This document shows, piece by piece, positions 46,449 through 56,832 of a stretch of DNA of 64,000 nucleotides (position 1 is the stretch's first letter; each line of letters opens with the position of its first letter). A program made the translations under genes and the position numbers. Below the pieces are notes generated by a model. The model was not told the origin of the DNA, ran no database searches, and saw only the letters and a list, made by a program, of their open reading frames with translations. The stretch covers positions 2,604,001 through 2,668,000 of the forward strand of contig WHUZ01000001.1 of the NCBI GenBank assembly GCA_015179045.1. Reading direction: 5' to 3'. Source of the DNA: Kalaharituber pfeilii. Lineage: Eukaryota > Ascomycota > Pezizomycetes > Pezizales > Pezizaceae.

Positions 46449-48863
46449 TTGGCAAAAACGAAGGAAGCAAAGGTGGCAGAACCAATTTCTTTCGAAAGTA
46501 CACCCTCAACCTCTGGCGAGGAAGAGATCCGTTTGAGTGCTGGGAAGCACCCTTCAGTGTCATCCCGCATACCCCTTCCCCAAGCACGGGAGTGTCTCCC
46601 TCAGTCTTTATTGGCATATTTGCCTCCACCATCTCAAACATTATCGTCCGAGTCTCAATCCTCTTCTTTCTCATCGATCTCAGTTCCTCAGTTATCAACT
46701 TCTCAGTTATCATCCCAATTCTCTTCTTCGTCAGTTCCTCAGTCAGCTACTTCTCAGTTTTCTGTCCAATCATCTTCTTCAGTTCCTCAAGTGACTTTAC
46801 AGAGACAAAGAATCATGGAACAGGAACCGGCAGTGATGGCCTTCATTAGGCCCTTACGGTTTTCTGGGGCAAAAGGAAGTGTCCCAGTCTCTCGATTTCG
46901 AAGTAGTATGGAACTTCATTTTCCAGCTCTTGAAGCCAGATTTACAGTGCAAGCACATTTGAATGAGGCAAAGCTCCTCTTTCTGGAAGGGCTTCTTGAT
47001 GGAGAGGCTCAGAGATGGTGGAATGGCCTTGCAGCCAACCAAAGAACAGATTATACTACAGCAATGACAGCGCTCGCTACAAGATTTCCAGAACAGACTA
47101 TATCCCGTACCGAGGATGTGACATGGGCCTTGGATACGCTCAGTAACTTCAAGCAAGGTACTGATACTGCTGAAGTATATGTGGATAAAGTACGGAAGCT
47201 TCATGGTATCTTGGGAGATACTTTTGCCGATGTGCTAGCCCAGAAATTTCTGCACGGAGTGGCTAATGAGACTCTTCAAACTGCAATGAGTTTGCATTTG
47301 AATAATCCATTTACATTAAATGATGTGTTGGAACTATTTCTGAAGGGAACTCGATTGGTGCGAAGTTCGGCCCCAGCACCGGAACCTCTAGTACCACCAC
47401 TACCGAAATCACAAGAGGAGCTGACTAGGGATTTGCTGGTATCCCAAGAAAGAATGCTGGCATCACATGAGAAAATTGCCAGCATGGTCGCAGCTGGATT
47501 GGAGAAACTAGCACAACGGAATGCTGTGGGGTATGCATCAGGAGCTTTAGCTCCATTGCGAAGAGACTATGGGATGCAGAATACAAATGTGATGGCGTCA
47601 TCAGTTCCTACGGCAGCCCCAGTCAACAAGAGGGAAATTCAATGTATTAAGTGTGGAATGAAGGGACATAAGTCGTATCAGTGTCAATATGCCCCGTTGT
47701 CTCAAGAGGAACAACGCCAGCTGAGAGCTAAATTACTCCCACAACAAAACCCTTCAACTTCAATCCCAACTCGGTCAGCAAACCAGCCACGTTCAGGATC
47801 TTTGAATCCTATCCCACTTCGCCCTATGAACTTGAACTATGGCTTTCAGCCACTACAGGAGGCAACAGCAGCAATGATCGAAATAACTCCTGAAGACTTT
47901 GAAGTAGTAGATATAGATGAAGAAATGGTATTTGATGGAGGAGTTCAGATGGTGGAGACAGTTACTGATAGTGAAACTATCGAAGCTTTGATGGCCACCT
48001 TAACTGCTGATGAGAAGGTGGAATTGATAGCAATGGTAGATAAAGGGGTAGAGTGTCGTCGAGTTTGGGCGAGTGTTGATGAACGTACCAGGAGAGGAGA
48101 TATATCTAAAAAAGCGGTGACGAGTGTCGATGAACATCAAGCAGATGTGGAAGCGAGTATAGATGAACGTCAAACGGATGTGGAGGCGAGTGTGGAAGAA
48201 CGTCAAGCGGATGTGGAAGCAGGTATTAATGAACGTCAAGCGGGTGCCGTGGAGGTGGAGGCGAGTGTGGAAGAACGTCAAGCGAATGTGGAAGTGAGTG
48301 TGGAAGAACATCAAGCAGATGTGGAAGCGAGTATAGATGAACGTCAAGTATGTGACGAGAAGGAGGAGGGTATACCAGATGGTACTCAGCCTGAGGAACG
48401 GGAGGAGGAGTGGAAAGTGTGTGCGGTGGAAGCGAGTATAGATGAATGTCAAGCGGATGTGGAAGTGAGTGTGGATGAACGTCAAGTGTGTGACGAGAAG
48501 GAGGAGGGTATACTAGCTGATACTCAGCCTGAGGAACGGGAGGAGGGGTGGAAAGTGTGTGCGGTAGAGGCGGGTGTCGATGAATGTCAACCGGCTGCAG
48601 TGGAAGCAAGTGAGGTATCCAAAATAGAGAGAGCAGGTAGGGGGAGGAAGAAGAAAAAATGTTTGGATACCGGTTATCAGAATTTCCTACAGAAAGAAGA
48701 CCAATTGATTATGAGAAGAACTGGGATAAGGAGACCTCACAACAACAGGTGGATGATTGGTTCAAGAAGTATGGAATTGAGATTGGAAAGGAGGTCTTGT
48801 CAGGAGATAAGCAAACGGTGGTTAAGAGGCTTCTTTATACCTGGTGGAGCTTGCTTGTGGTAA
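46449..48863 (+). CDS. Retrotransposon gag-like protein
   Basis: The frame is open from 46416 to 48863, but the first ATG is at 46815; the 46449 start is TTG. From the ATG comes a capsid-like domain (FIRPLRFSGAKGSVPVSRF, GLLDGEAQRWWNGL, FKQGTDTAEVYVDKVRKL, LAQKFLHGVA), typical of Ty3/gypsy Gag. A CCHC zinc knuckle follows (CIKCGMKGHKSYQC, about 275 residues after the ATG). Upstream of the ATG the same frame encodes a Ser/Gln-rich segment of about 120 residues, which looks like authentic Gag N-terminus, so the original start may have been lost or translation may start differently. The tail is a run of 11-residue repeats (VEERQADVEAS type) and ends in a basic GRGRKKKK stretch, where the second ORF begins in the -1 frame. 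Confidence 0.82.
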   Translation: MAKTKEAKVAEPISFESTPSTSGEEEIRLSAGKHPSVSSRIPLPQARECLPQSLLAYLPPPSQTLSSESQSSSFSSISVPQLSTSQLSSQFSSSSVPQSATSQFSVQSSSSVPQVTLQRQRIMEQEPAVMAFIRPLRFSGAKGSVPVSRFRSSMELHFPALEARFTVQAHLNEAKLLFLEGLLDGEAQRWWNGLAANQRTDYTTAMTALATRFPEQTISRTEDVTWALDTLSNFKQGTDTAEVYVDKVRKLHGILGDTFADVLAQKFLHGVANETLQTAMSLHLNNPFTLNDVLELFLKGTRLVRSSAPAPEPLVPPLPKSQEELTRDLLVSQERMLASHEKIASMVAAGLEKLAQRNAVGYASGALAPLRRDYGMQNTNVMASSVPTAAPVNKREIQCIKCGMKGHKSYQCQYAPLSQEEQRQLRAKLLPQQNPSTSIPTRSANQPRSGSLNPIPLRPMNLNYGFQPLQEATAAMIEITPEDFEVVDIDEEMVFDGGVQMVETVTDSETIEALMATLTADEKVELIAMVDKGVECRRVWASVDERTRRGDISKKAVTSVDEHQADVEASIDERQTDVEASVEERQADVEAGINERQAGAVEVEASVEERQANVEVSVEEHQADVEASIDERQVCDEKEEGIPDGTQPEEREEEWKVCAVEASIDECQADVEVSVDERQVCDEKEEGILADTQPEEREEGWKVCAVEAGVDECQPAAVEASEVSKIERAGRGRKKKKCLDTGYQNFLQKEDQLIMRRTGIRRPHNNRWMIGSRSMELRLERRSCQEISKRWLRGFFIPGGACLW
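48119..48612 (+). repeat. 33-bp coding repeats in the gag tail
   Basis: About ten imperfect copies of a 33-bp unit encode variants of (V/I)(D/E)ERQADVEAS. Some copies are joined by a longer unit (CDEKEEGI...PEEREE.WKVCAVEA) that itself occurs twice. The array is strictly in frame, indicating copy-number change under coding constraint. Confidence 0.85.
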
Positions 48864-50014
48864 AGGAACAAGATCTGCCACTCACTGATCCGGTAATGCA
48901 TGAAATCCAAACCTACCGGCACGCAAAACCACATCGTGCAAAATCCCAGATATCGGCAGAGGACGAGATTGAGTGGCAATTAACAAATATACTAAAGATG
49001 AGTGGGACCATCATCCGAATGGATCCAAGAGGGGAGGAGAGTTTGCTGAAGACGCTACATAAACATAATAAGCAGCAAGGGTTTAGTGGTAACCAGAGAG
49101 ATGAAGAACAGGAGGAGCTGGGTCGAATGATCTTTGAGTACTTTTTTGATGATTATGGGGGTACCGAAACGGTCTGGGGGATGGTAGTCCTCTTGCATTC
49201 AATTCATTTCCCTCGGATGTCTTGGGCCAGCCTGTTGCTGAAACCGAAAACGGAAGTCGCAGTATCTCGAATATCGCCTTTGGGAAGGCACGTGGGGTTG
49301 AGTCCGAGAGTAGGTTCCTATAGAGGAGTGGTGAATGGTTTGATGGCAAGCAAGGGAAAGATTGGCCTGATTCCGGGAAGGGCTGAACATGCTCGAATTA
49401 TCAAGTCAGCAGTGGTATGGGAAATAAAGGAGGTAGATGAAGAACAGGAGGGGGAGATGACATTAAAGAAAGGAAGGAAGAAGAAGAAACCAATGATTAC
49501 TAAAGTGGCAGTGAGCTTTACCTGGGGCAGAGTGCAGCAGAAGTCCTTTGACATCATCAAAAGGTTCATTGAGGATCGTGAGCATGGTCGCAAATTGGAG
49601 CCGCAGCGGGAGGAACCATACCGATTGGCACGAGTGGTGGGAAATGGGACGTCAGGTTATTCGGAAGTACTGCAAACCGGACAAGTCAAGGGAAGGTATG
49701 CCCTCAATGCGCTACAGGTGTTCGTTCCTAGAGAAGAGGGAGGATTGTTAGCCAAGGTGGCCACGCAGGAGCATTTGTGTTTGATCTCATTTGTCAGTAC
49801 ACTTTGTGTTATTTTTTTGCTGCCGTGGTGGTCTGTGGAGATTTTTGATTGTACTGGGCATGGATACTTGTGTTTGCTGGAGTTCCTCTGTATTCATGTA
49901 CACATTCATACAGCGGAAGGGGAGGACTGTCGCAAACCTGGAGAGGACCTTGGCATTGCACGTGACCTGGAAGGAAGGCTAGGGGAGAGGGTACTAGAAG
50001 GTTCGGCGGGTTGA
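48659..50014 (+). CDS. Pol remnant of the retrotransposon, no RT or integrase seen
   Basis: This ORF lies -1 relative to gag and overlaps it by about 200 bases, the usual gag/pol arrangement. Its start resembles the segment just before the reverse transcriptase in fungal Ty3/gypsy elements: VVKRLLYTWWSLLVVKEQDL, then PLTDPVMHEIQTY. The expected reverse transcriptase palm, RNase H and zinc-binding integrase are not recognisable. What follows is a Lys/Arg-rich sequence (KKGRKKKKPMITKVAVSFTWG; RVVGNGTSGYSEVLQTG) that I cannot assign. The ORF runs into the 3' LTR before its stop. It may be an internally deleted Pol or a replacement ORF. Confidence 0.55.
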   Translation: MFGYRLSEFPTERRPIDYEKNWDKETSQQQVDDWFKKYGIEIGKEVLSGDKQTVVKRLLYTWWSLLVVKEQDLPLTDPVMHEIQTYRHAKPHRAKSQISAEDEIEWQLTNILKMSGTIIRMDPRGEESLLKTLHKHNKQQGFSGNQRDEEQEELGRMIFEYFFDDYGGTETVWGMVVLLHSIHFPRMSWASLLLKPKTEVAVSRISPLGRHVGLSPRVGSYRGVVNGLMASKGKIGLIPGRAEHARIIKSAVVWEIKEVDEEQEGEMTLKKGRKKKKPMITKVAVSFTWGRVQQKSFDIIKRFIEDREHGRKLEPQREEPYRLARVVGNGTSGYSEVLQTGQVKGRYALNALQVFVPREEGGLLAKVATQEHLCLISFVSTLCVIFLLPWWSVEIFDCTGHGYLCLLEFLCIHVHIHTAEGEDCRKPGEDLGIARDLEGRLGERVLEGSAG

Positions 50015-50224
50015 CGAACTGGGAAACTACCAAAAGGGGAAGGGGGCACTTGAGAATTACGGGTATATCAAGAGGGCGGGGAGGAGGCCTTCTCTGTAGC
50101 AGAACATAGAACATACAACACAATACAATCATCGTGACAAGGCAGAAGGAAGTCAGATCCACAGACCTCGTTCAATTCCAGTGATTTACTCCTTCTTCCC
50201 TCTAGCCCACTTCCCTCCTCGACA
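49928..50224 (+). repeat. 3' LTR
   Basis: 297 bases matching the 5' LTR, preceded by a purine-rich tract and followed by the GTAC target duplication. Confidence 0.9.
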
Positions 50225-50756
50225 GTACTCAGGTTCCCTTAGCCTTCAGCTTTCCATGGCTTAGTCACCAAAGTATCGTATTCACTGGTAAAACACAAAC
50301 GCACGCTATGGCAGTCTTGGCAAGCCTCTTAGCGCCAGTGCGCGTGTATTACGCAAGGGCACGTGATGATTCCCGAATTATCGCGATGCTAACCTCAACA
50401 CCACGGAGACTAATGGTACGGGGAGAAAGAAGAATCAGCCAAACACATATCGGGAGAGTGCAGAGTATGGAGCCAGAAATGGCCCGGGGGAAGGTCCGTC
50501 ATTTCTAAAATATTTGTTAGTATATATAAAGTGTGATACATACTTTTTGTTTTTTTTTAATATCATTACTCGCGTGCCACCCTGTGGGCAATAGCGAGGA
50601 TTTAGGTACGTGATACATACTTGACTAAAGTCGTAGACCGCTGCTGTTTATAATTCTAGATATACTACTCATTTAAATACTCAAACAATCTGGTAAACGC
50701 TGGCCTTAATTCCCACCTGGATAGCTGTGGAGGAATTCGTTTAATTGGCTTAAACC

Positions 50757-50906
50757 TGCCTGAATGGCCTGGGCTGGCCTGAATGGTCTGGACCGGCCTG
50801 AATAGTCTGGACTGGCCTGGTTGGCCTGGACTGGCCTGGTTGGCCTGGACTGGCCTGGTTGGCCTGGACTGGCCTGAATGACCTGGACTGGTCTGGTTGG
50901 CCTGTT
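50757..50906 (+). repeat. GGCCTG minisatellite
   Basis: About 150 bases are built from TGGCCTGGT and TGGCCTGGAC half-units (combined period about 19), with TGAATGG variants at both edges. The central copies are nearly perfect. Confidence 0.9.
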
Positions 50907-51013
50907 GGATTCATTGATATCACTTGGTTATTTCTTTTCCTTCTTCGCCTTTGTTATTCCTTTTACTTCCTCATGTACTTAATCTCGCCATAGCCCACAG
51001 GGCGGCATGTGAG

Positions 51014-51018
51014 TAATA

Positions 51019-51052
<34 letters not shown>
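51014..51052 (+). repeat. (TAA)n microsatellite
   Basis: About eleven uninterrupted TAA/AAT units follow an arm of the inverted repeat. Confidence 0.9.
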
Positions 51053-51054
<2 letters not shown>

Positions 51055-52449
51055 CTTACCTTACTGTGGCAGAAGTGGAGCATGGTTGTTCTCGTGCCGC
51101 TTAAATAAGAGAGTCTGGGCACGAGAACAGAGCATGGTATGCTATTTTACTGTGTATCTTTATTCCTTTATTTTGTGGTTAGTCTTTTCATAGCCCAAAG
51201 GGCAGTATACGAGTAATGATATACGGGGTCACCGGGTGGAAGAAGCGAAAAATGCAATGCGCAAATGTGTCGCAGTCGCACAATAGCTATATGAGCTACG
51301 TAGATGACTAGCGAGCATTACTACATATCATAAGAGCAAGAAAACAAACGCGTGATAGTTCGGTCTTGGCAAACATCTCAGCGCCAGCTATATGGTACTG
51401 AATTCCAGCAGCTATGTAGCTTCTCGATGACTGTGGAGAGTTCAGCCCCGCAATCCATTCGAGTTGCGTTCTTTCTTGTCCATTATCCCGCCTTGCTTAT
51501 CCCCCTCCCCCTGCCCCGCCCTCTCTTCTTGTATGAATTGGAGCCGTGGCTGCGGACGGTGAAGCTGGGGGTGTTACAGATTGTGGGCTTTTTGATGCAA
51601 TGAATGCAGCAAAGTTACTGTGCAGTAGACAGCAAAGAAATCCGGCCGATTGACACTGTTTAGCAAACAATCTCACCAGTCTGTGTCGCTTGTGACAAGT
51701 TTCTGTTACTAGTAGTTCCAGACCGTGTTGTACAACGTACAAATCGGGATTTGGAGTGTTTCACGTGACCGGAATGATTAGTAAAGAGTACATGTATGTA
51801 CTTGCCGCATTTTATGATCGCATCAGTTGGCAGTAGGCAACGGGGCTTGCAACAGAATAAGAGCTTTTCAGTCGATGTCACGGCTTCGAAACTAGTCGTA
51901 ACCAGCCCAAAGCATGAGCACAAGTCTATATACGTACATATCTCCATTTGCGCTATTGTACTCATACGTGTCTCAATGCCCACAAGACTGGGACTGGGAC
52001 GGTGCACCTATGTCATAACGGTGCATATCATAGTCAAGCCACAATCAAGCTCTTCGTGTGCCGCCGCCCCCCGGTCCAGTACCAAGGCCCATAGAAGCCC
52101 CCACCAAGCAGCGCAGGATCGAAGTCTCGGCGCCGACCCCCAATCCACACCAGCATGAACCCATAACACTCAGGTCCCCCCCCCCCAATTACAGCAATAT
52201 TGAGAAATCAACACACCAACACCGCAGACGCGACGGCGACTCGAACCGTCGGTAGCCTGGCCGGTTGCCCTTGCCGCCATCTCATTCATTGATTTTTCTT
52301 TTCGCGACGCTAAAGCCCTCCCATCCGCCGAACGCAAAAATACGAGCTCGCCGGCATTCAGAAGCTCACGGGCCGGATAGATCCGTCAGCAACAAAAGCA
52401 AGCTTTTATGCTGCTCCCCCCAATTTTCAAAAGCGAAAAGCCAGTAGCT

Positions 52450-55400
52450 ATGGTGACCTCATCCCCGGTTGGATCGGGGATGTCCCCGAAACTTCATCTT
52501 CTGCAAGGGAAGCGTTTGTCGACCGGATCCTATGGATGTACAAGGGAGGTTCTGCATCCACTGGATCCGCGGGCGGAGCCCTCTGCAGTTCTATACTATG
52601 ATTCCAACAGCGATGATGAGCTTGAAGACGAAGAAATCCGTCTAAGGGCCTTGAGCGATAAACCTATAAAACGCCGTCTTTCCTTTGGCACAGGTATAGA
52701 CACAATTGCTCCCCCTGTCACTCCCGATACAGGACTAACAACTTGCCAGATCTTCGGTCAAAGAAACAGGCCTCTGAAAATAGCGAAGCAAGCCATAAGG
52801 GCTCAGGTGGGATCCAAAAAGGTGCATTCTTCTTGGGTTTGAAGACTCTAACTGCTCTATATTAAAAGTGTACTACCCATCCCTGCCGAGAACACCACGA
52901 TATCATCAAGGTAACAATTCTTCTTCACCCACACCCAGCTTCTCGTTACAGATACGAACCGCATCCAATTTGGCAATAAACATGTACCCTATCAATTTGA
53001 AGTTTTAATGAGGCCTTTAACTATTTCATCTTCGTCTTTTATTTTAATCTTCAAATCTGGCGGAGATCAGATACAATCACGATCCCCAAGTTCATTGCCC
53101 GAGGCGTTATGCTGATCCTGGGGCAGCCCATAAGGAATCTTCACCTTTGCAGTTCCCAAGACTTCCCGGGAGTCCCAGGCCTGAAAGAGGTATTCTTTAA
53201 TGTAATTATGAGTGCTTACATTGGATGTAGAGTTAACGGAATGCAGTTGCAGAAGATCACATCGCCAGCCAGCTCAGTGCTATTAGCTTAGACGCAAGCA
53301 GTGCTGGAAATGCAAATATTCATACTCCACAGCGTCGTGCTGTACACAACCCAAATTCGCAACGAATAGATGCAATGACACTGCTTCGGTCGCCCTTCAC
53401 CAACTCTCATCTTTCCGACACCAATGCACTGGAAAATACACCTGCAGGCGTCGTGATTGACCTTGAAGGCTTTGATCGCGAGGCTTTGGTACTAGAAATA
53501 CAGAAATGCCTCGAAGCGTACAAGGAGATCGAAAATGTAAATACGCAAGAGACAATATCCCGATTGGAGACTCTGATTGAACGTCTCGAAGCGTATTCCG
53601 AATCCGAAGATCTCAGTGCTCAAATACAGTTTGTCCTGGAAGAACTTGTGAAAAATGGTGTCATTAATGAGGAAGTGGCCCAGGAGCTTGCGGTAAGATG
53701 TCAAGATCGAAGAACAAAAATGTCACATACTGCCATTATTGCTCGATGGCTAGTTCATGGCAAGGTCTACGATACCAATAGCAACACCTCCACCCCCAGC
53801 AGCGTTTGGACGCCTCAAACAACTCCGGATATTTGGAGATATGCGGCTTCTCCCTCATCTCCATTCATGTTTCGAAGTCCTATGCAACAGGATTTCTCGC
53901 CACTACAAAGCCGAAACTTTTACACATCACCAAATAGGAATCCCAAGCGCAAATCAGAAATGGCGGAAAGTATAGCAGCTTTAAGGGAACAACTTCTTCG
54001 ACTGCAATGTAACTCAGAGTCGGTTGGGGATGCAAGGAAAAGAATTATCAATAGAGAGTACGAACTATCAATGAAAAGTTACTATGATCGTGCATTGGAG
54101 ACTTCAAGTTTTGTCAAGGTGGAAATGAGTCTGGATACACAGCTACAGCGTTTGTTAAATGAACGAAGGGCTCAGGAAGAGGCCGCCAGACAGGCGAAAC
54201 TCCAAGCAGAAGAGCAGGCGCGAAAGGAAGCCCAACGCATCGCTGCGGAAAGGGCTGCTCAAATCAGAGCGGCTGAGGAGGCTGAACGTCGGAGGCAGGA
54301 GGAGGAAGCGGCTCGAAAGAGGGCAGCTGAAGAGGCAGAAAAGCGTGCTCGGGAAGAAACGATGAGAAAGGCTCAAGAACAACAAGACGCATTGAGGAGG
54401 AAAGAATTAGAGGAACAACAGAAGAAGAAAGACGCTGCGGACAGAGAGAGAGAAGCGGCACTTGCTGAAACAGCAAGAAAGGCTGAGGAACAACGAAAAA
54501 AAGCAGAAACTGCGCAAGCGGTAGAACCTCCAACAGAAGCTGGAGATTACGGTAGGAAGTCGCTTGCGTATGAGAAGGTTGCCATGAAAAAACTGCTGGC
54601 TGCATTGAAGGACGTCCGAAAGAGGGTTGAAGATGATCGTGACTTACACAAAAAGGTGAACGCAAAGAAACGGTCACTGAATCCTAAACTTGGCCAGTTG
54701 AATGGAGAAGCAGTACAAACGAATCTTATCGTAAGTAATTTACCGGTTCAGTTGTTTTTAAATCGATGTGCTTCTAACACACTGCTAGCGCAATTTCATT
54801 CACGATACATTAGCAGAGGTCAAAGCGGAAGGGGGGGCACTTGTTGAAGCAGGTACCTTCCAGCTTAATCGTGACCCCAGAATTGAAGCAAAACCACCAT
54901 CAGAGGTACCATTGGTCTTCATTTGGTTAGTAAACGAACTTGGGAAGATGGTTGCACGGCAAGTGGAAGCAGAGTCAGCTGTTTCAATCAAGACAGCCAA
55001 TCCAATTGGAGTTGCTGTTGTATCAGCACTAGCTCGAGAAACTCTTCTTGCGAACGGCCGCAGCTTCATTGACATTATCGTTGCACGCCTGTGGAAGAAA
55101 TGCCCAATACTCCAGGGAGCTCTTGGCCCAGAAGATACCGTGGGAAGTAGGGAGGCGCTTGGCTGGATCAAAGTCGGAGATCAATGGGAGAGTGATGAAG
55201 CCCACGTTAACAGGATGGTTGGATATTCGGCGGGGTTTGCGGCGATTGCTGGGAGGTTAGTAGGCTTTCTCTCGTATACATACAGATCACTATAACATTT
55301 TTTCAAACAGGAATTTTACAAATGCTTCGGCACTGAACAATCCTTATCCGCCTTTTAACTTGTGGTTTTTACTAGCATACTTTGCGAATAATGCGGACAA

Positions 55401-55608
55401 ACTTACGAACACTCACTACTTCTGTATAAAGACAATGCTGGAAGTCGCTGGGGATACTCTTAAGAAAGTCTACGGCCGACAGGGAGCAAAGCTGATTACG
55501 ACCATACTGAAGCAATTAACTGAGATTGGAGTCCGGCAGCAGTTTGCAGGTGCGATTGGTCTTCAGGCGCTTGGTGCGAAGTTTGAAAAGGAGCAGAAAT
55601 TCTTATAG
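52450..55608 (+). CDS. GLE1: mRNA export factor Gle1
   Basis: The C-terminal exons are secure: 53247-54730, 54789-55255 and 55311-55608 (introns 58 and 55 nt). They encode a long Ala/Glu/Arg-rich coiled coil (NERRAQEEAARQAKLQAEEQ onward) and the Gle1 helical domain: FIWLVNELGKMVARQVEAES, NPIGVAVVSALARETLL, KCPILQGALGP, then HYFCIKTMLEVAGDTLKKVY. Gle1 with InsP6 activates the helicase Dbp5 at the cytoplasmic face of the nuclear pore. The N-terminal exon begins MVTSSPVGSGMSPKLHLLQG (ATG 52450; an in-frame ATG at 52408 is possible). Between 52822 and 53246 several short exons are needed; one phase-consistent path uses introns 52822-52868, 52911-52951, one ending near 53070, and 53190-53246. That part is tentative. 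Confidence 0.88.
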
Positions 55609-56832
55609 AGTTACTGCTATCCCCTTAATGCCTTCTCTTCACCTTGTTCAATACTCTGCTCTTTGTATTGTTACTCGTTTACTGTTCCCTTTCATTTGTT
55701 TTATCTACTTGTTTTCGCTTTTGGTAAACTTTATGATGAATATGATGCCGGCGCGTATGTTTTCTTCTGCACATCAAATACTTCTTGCTGTTTGAATATT
55801 TCTTGACGTCGTTGGATTTGCTCTTTTCAGATTTGCTCTTTCGGTGCGCACTTGGGTGTACCTGCTGCACCAAGTCTGCAACAATAGTTTCGAGTAAGAT
55901 ATAAAGTGCCTACAACTCTGGGATCCGCAGACATTGTTACAAATGCGATATTTGTGGGCCAGCTCTTGATCTGCTTCCAGTTATTAAATTGTACGTATTA
56001 ATTGACTAAACTGGGCGGCCTTGTACATTATAATCTCCGTCTGTACATCATCAGCATTCAAAGTAATGTATTGCACTATTGGCAGCAACATCGTTCTTAT
56101 GACATCGTTGCAGAGCTCTTCGCAATTGATAATATCCTCCTTTGAATCGCATCATTGCCAGTGATAGTTGTCTATTTCAGCGGATTGGTGGTCTTCTCCT
56201 CATTCCCCCAAGAAAATTGCGCATCAGAAGTCAGGTCCATGAACATTGATGTCGGTTGCGCTTCCTAAACTCCTGCTGGGGAGTCGGGGTCCATCAGAGG
56301 CAACGCATCTTTGCCTGCGTCTAAGCCCAAAGATTATGATTCCTTTGCATGGGCCTCTATACTGAATTCCAGCATGGCTCGGGGAAATTTCGACGACCTG
56401 ATAGGGCACCTGCCAGACTTCCAATGACGAGTAATAGAGCAATGCCATAAGGATCATATATAGTGAGAATACCGTTTGAAAAAAACGAGCGATTGACAAT
56501 GAATGGCACCCCACGCGGAGTCCGGGACGAGCTCGTCCCAGATTGATTGCTTTATGCCAATTCAAGCACCAAATGGTTCATTGGAGTAGCCTTTGTTTAC
56601 GCAGTTGCTAAATAATAGCCAGATCTCTATAGGCCTTACAGCCTGTGAACACGCACGCTTCATGTATCTGGAGAGCTGGTTCAGCAGAGCCAGTTCAGGC
56701 CCGTCCGTGTGATTGAGGCCGAAGATGTCTGAGAACCACCCGGGGGAGGATTGATATGATCATTTTCAAACGTTATTGCGGGGAGCATGGGGGCCTTGAG
56801 CGCGCGATCTGGATAACTCTATATGATGATAT

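Larger units (their letters stand above)
45844..50224 (+). mobile_element. LTR retrotransposon, Ty3/gypsy-type, apparently non-autonomous
   Basis: Two LTRs of 297 bases (45844-46140 and 49928-50224) begin TGTCG and end CGACA. By eye they read identical along their length. The flanks share GTAC (45840-45843 and 50225-50228), a 4-bp target duplication. A purine-rich tract (GGAAGGGGAGG) precedes the 3' LTR and a TGGCGGTACTAGG primer-site-like sequence follows the 5' LTR. Inside are a gag-like ORF with a zinc knuckle and a second ORF with only a fragment resembling the stretch before the reverse transcriptase. No YADD-type reverse transcriptase, RNase H or integrase motif was found in 4.4 kb. The internal content suggests mobilisation by another element. 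Confidence 0.88.
50225..52407. other. Repeat-rich non-coding region
   Basis: No gene recognised. It holds a minisatellite, a TAA microsatellite, three related inverted-repeat arms (50566-50598, 50984-51016, 51189-51222), an 11-bp stem at 51088-51098/51118-51128, and a diverged direct repeat of about 50 bases at 50286-50336 and 51335-51384. Before the LTR element inserted, its left edge was the SWC4 promoter. Confidence 0.6.

Noticed and set aside
54155..54677. Leu/Phe/Ser-rich minus-strand ORFs
   Set aside because: Antisense to the Gle1 coiled coil.
56224..56565. 113-codon minus-strand ORF with a hydrophobic segment
   Set aside because: Starts with TTG, no ATG, no family features, no splice-supported extension.
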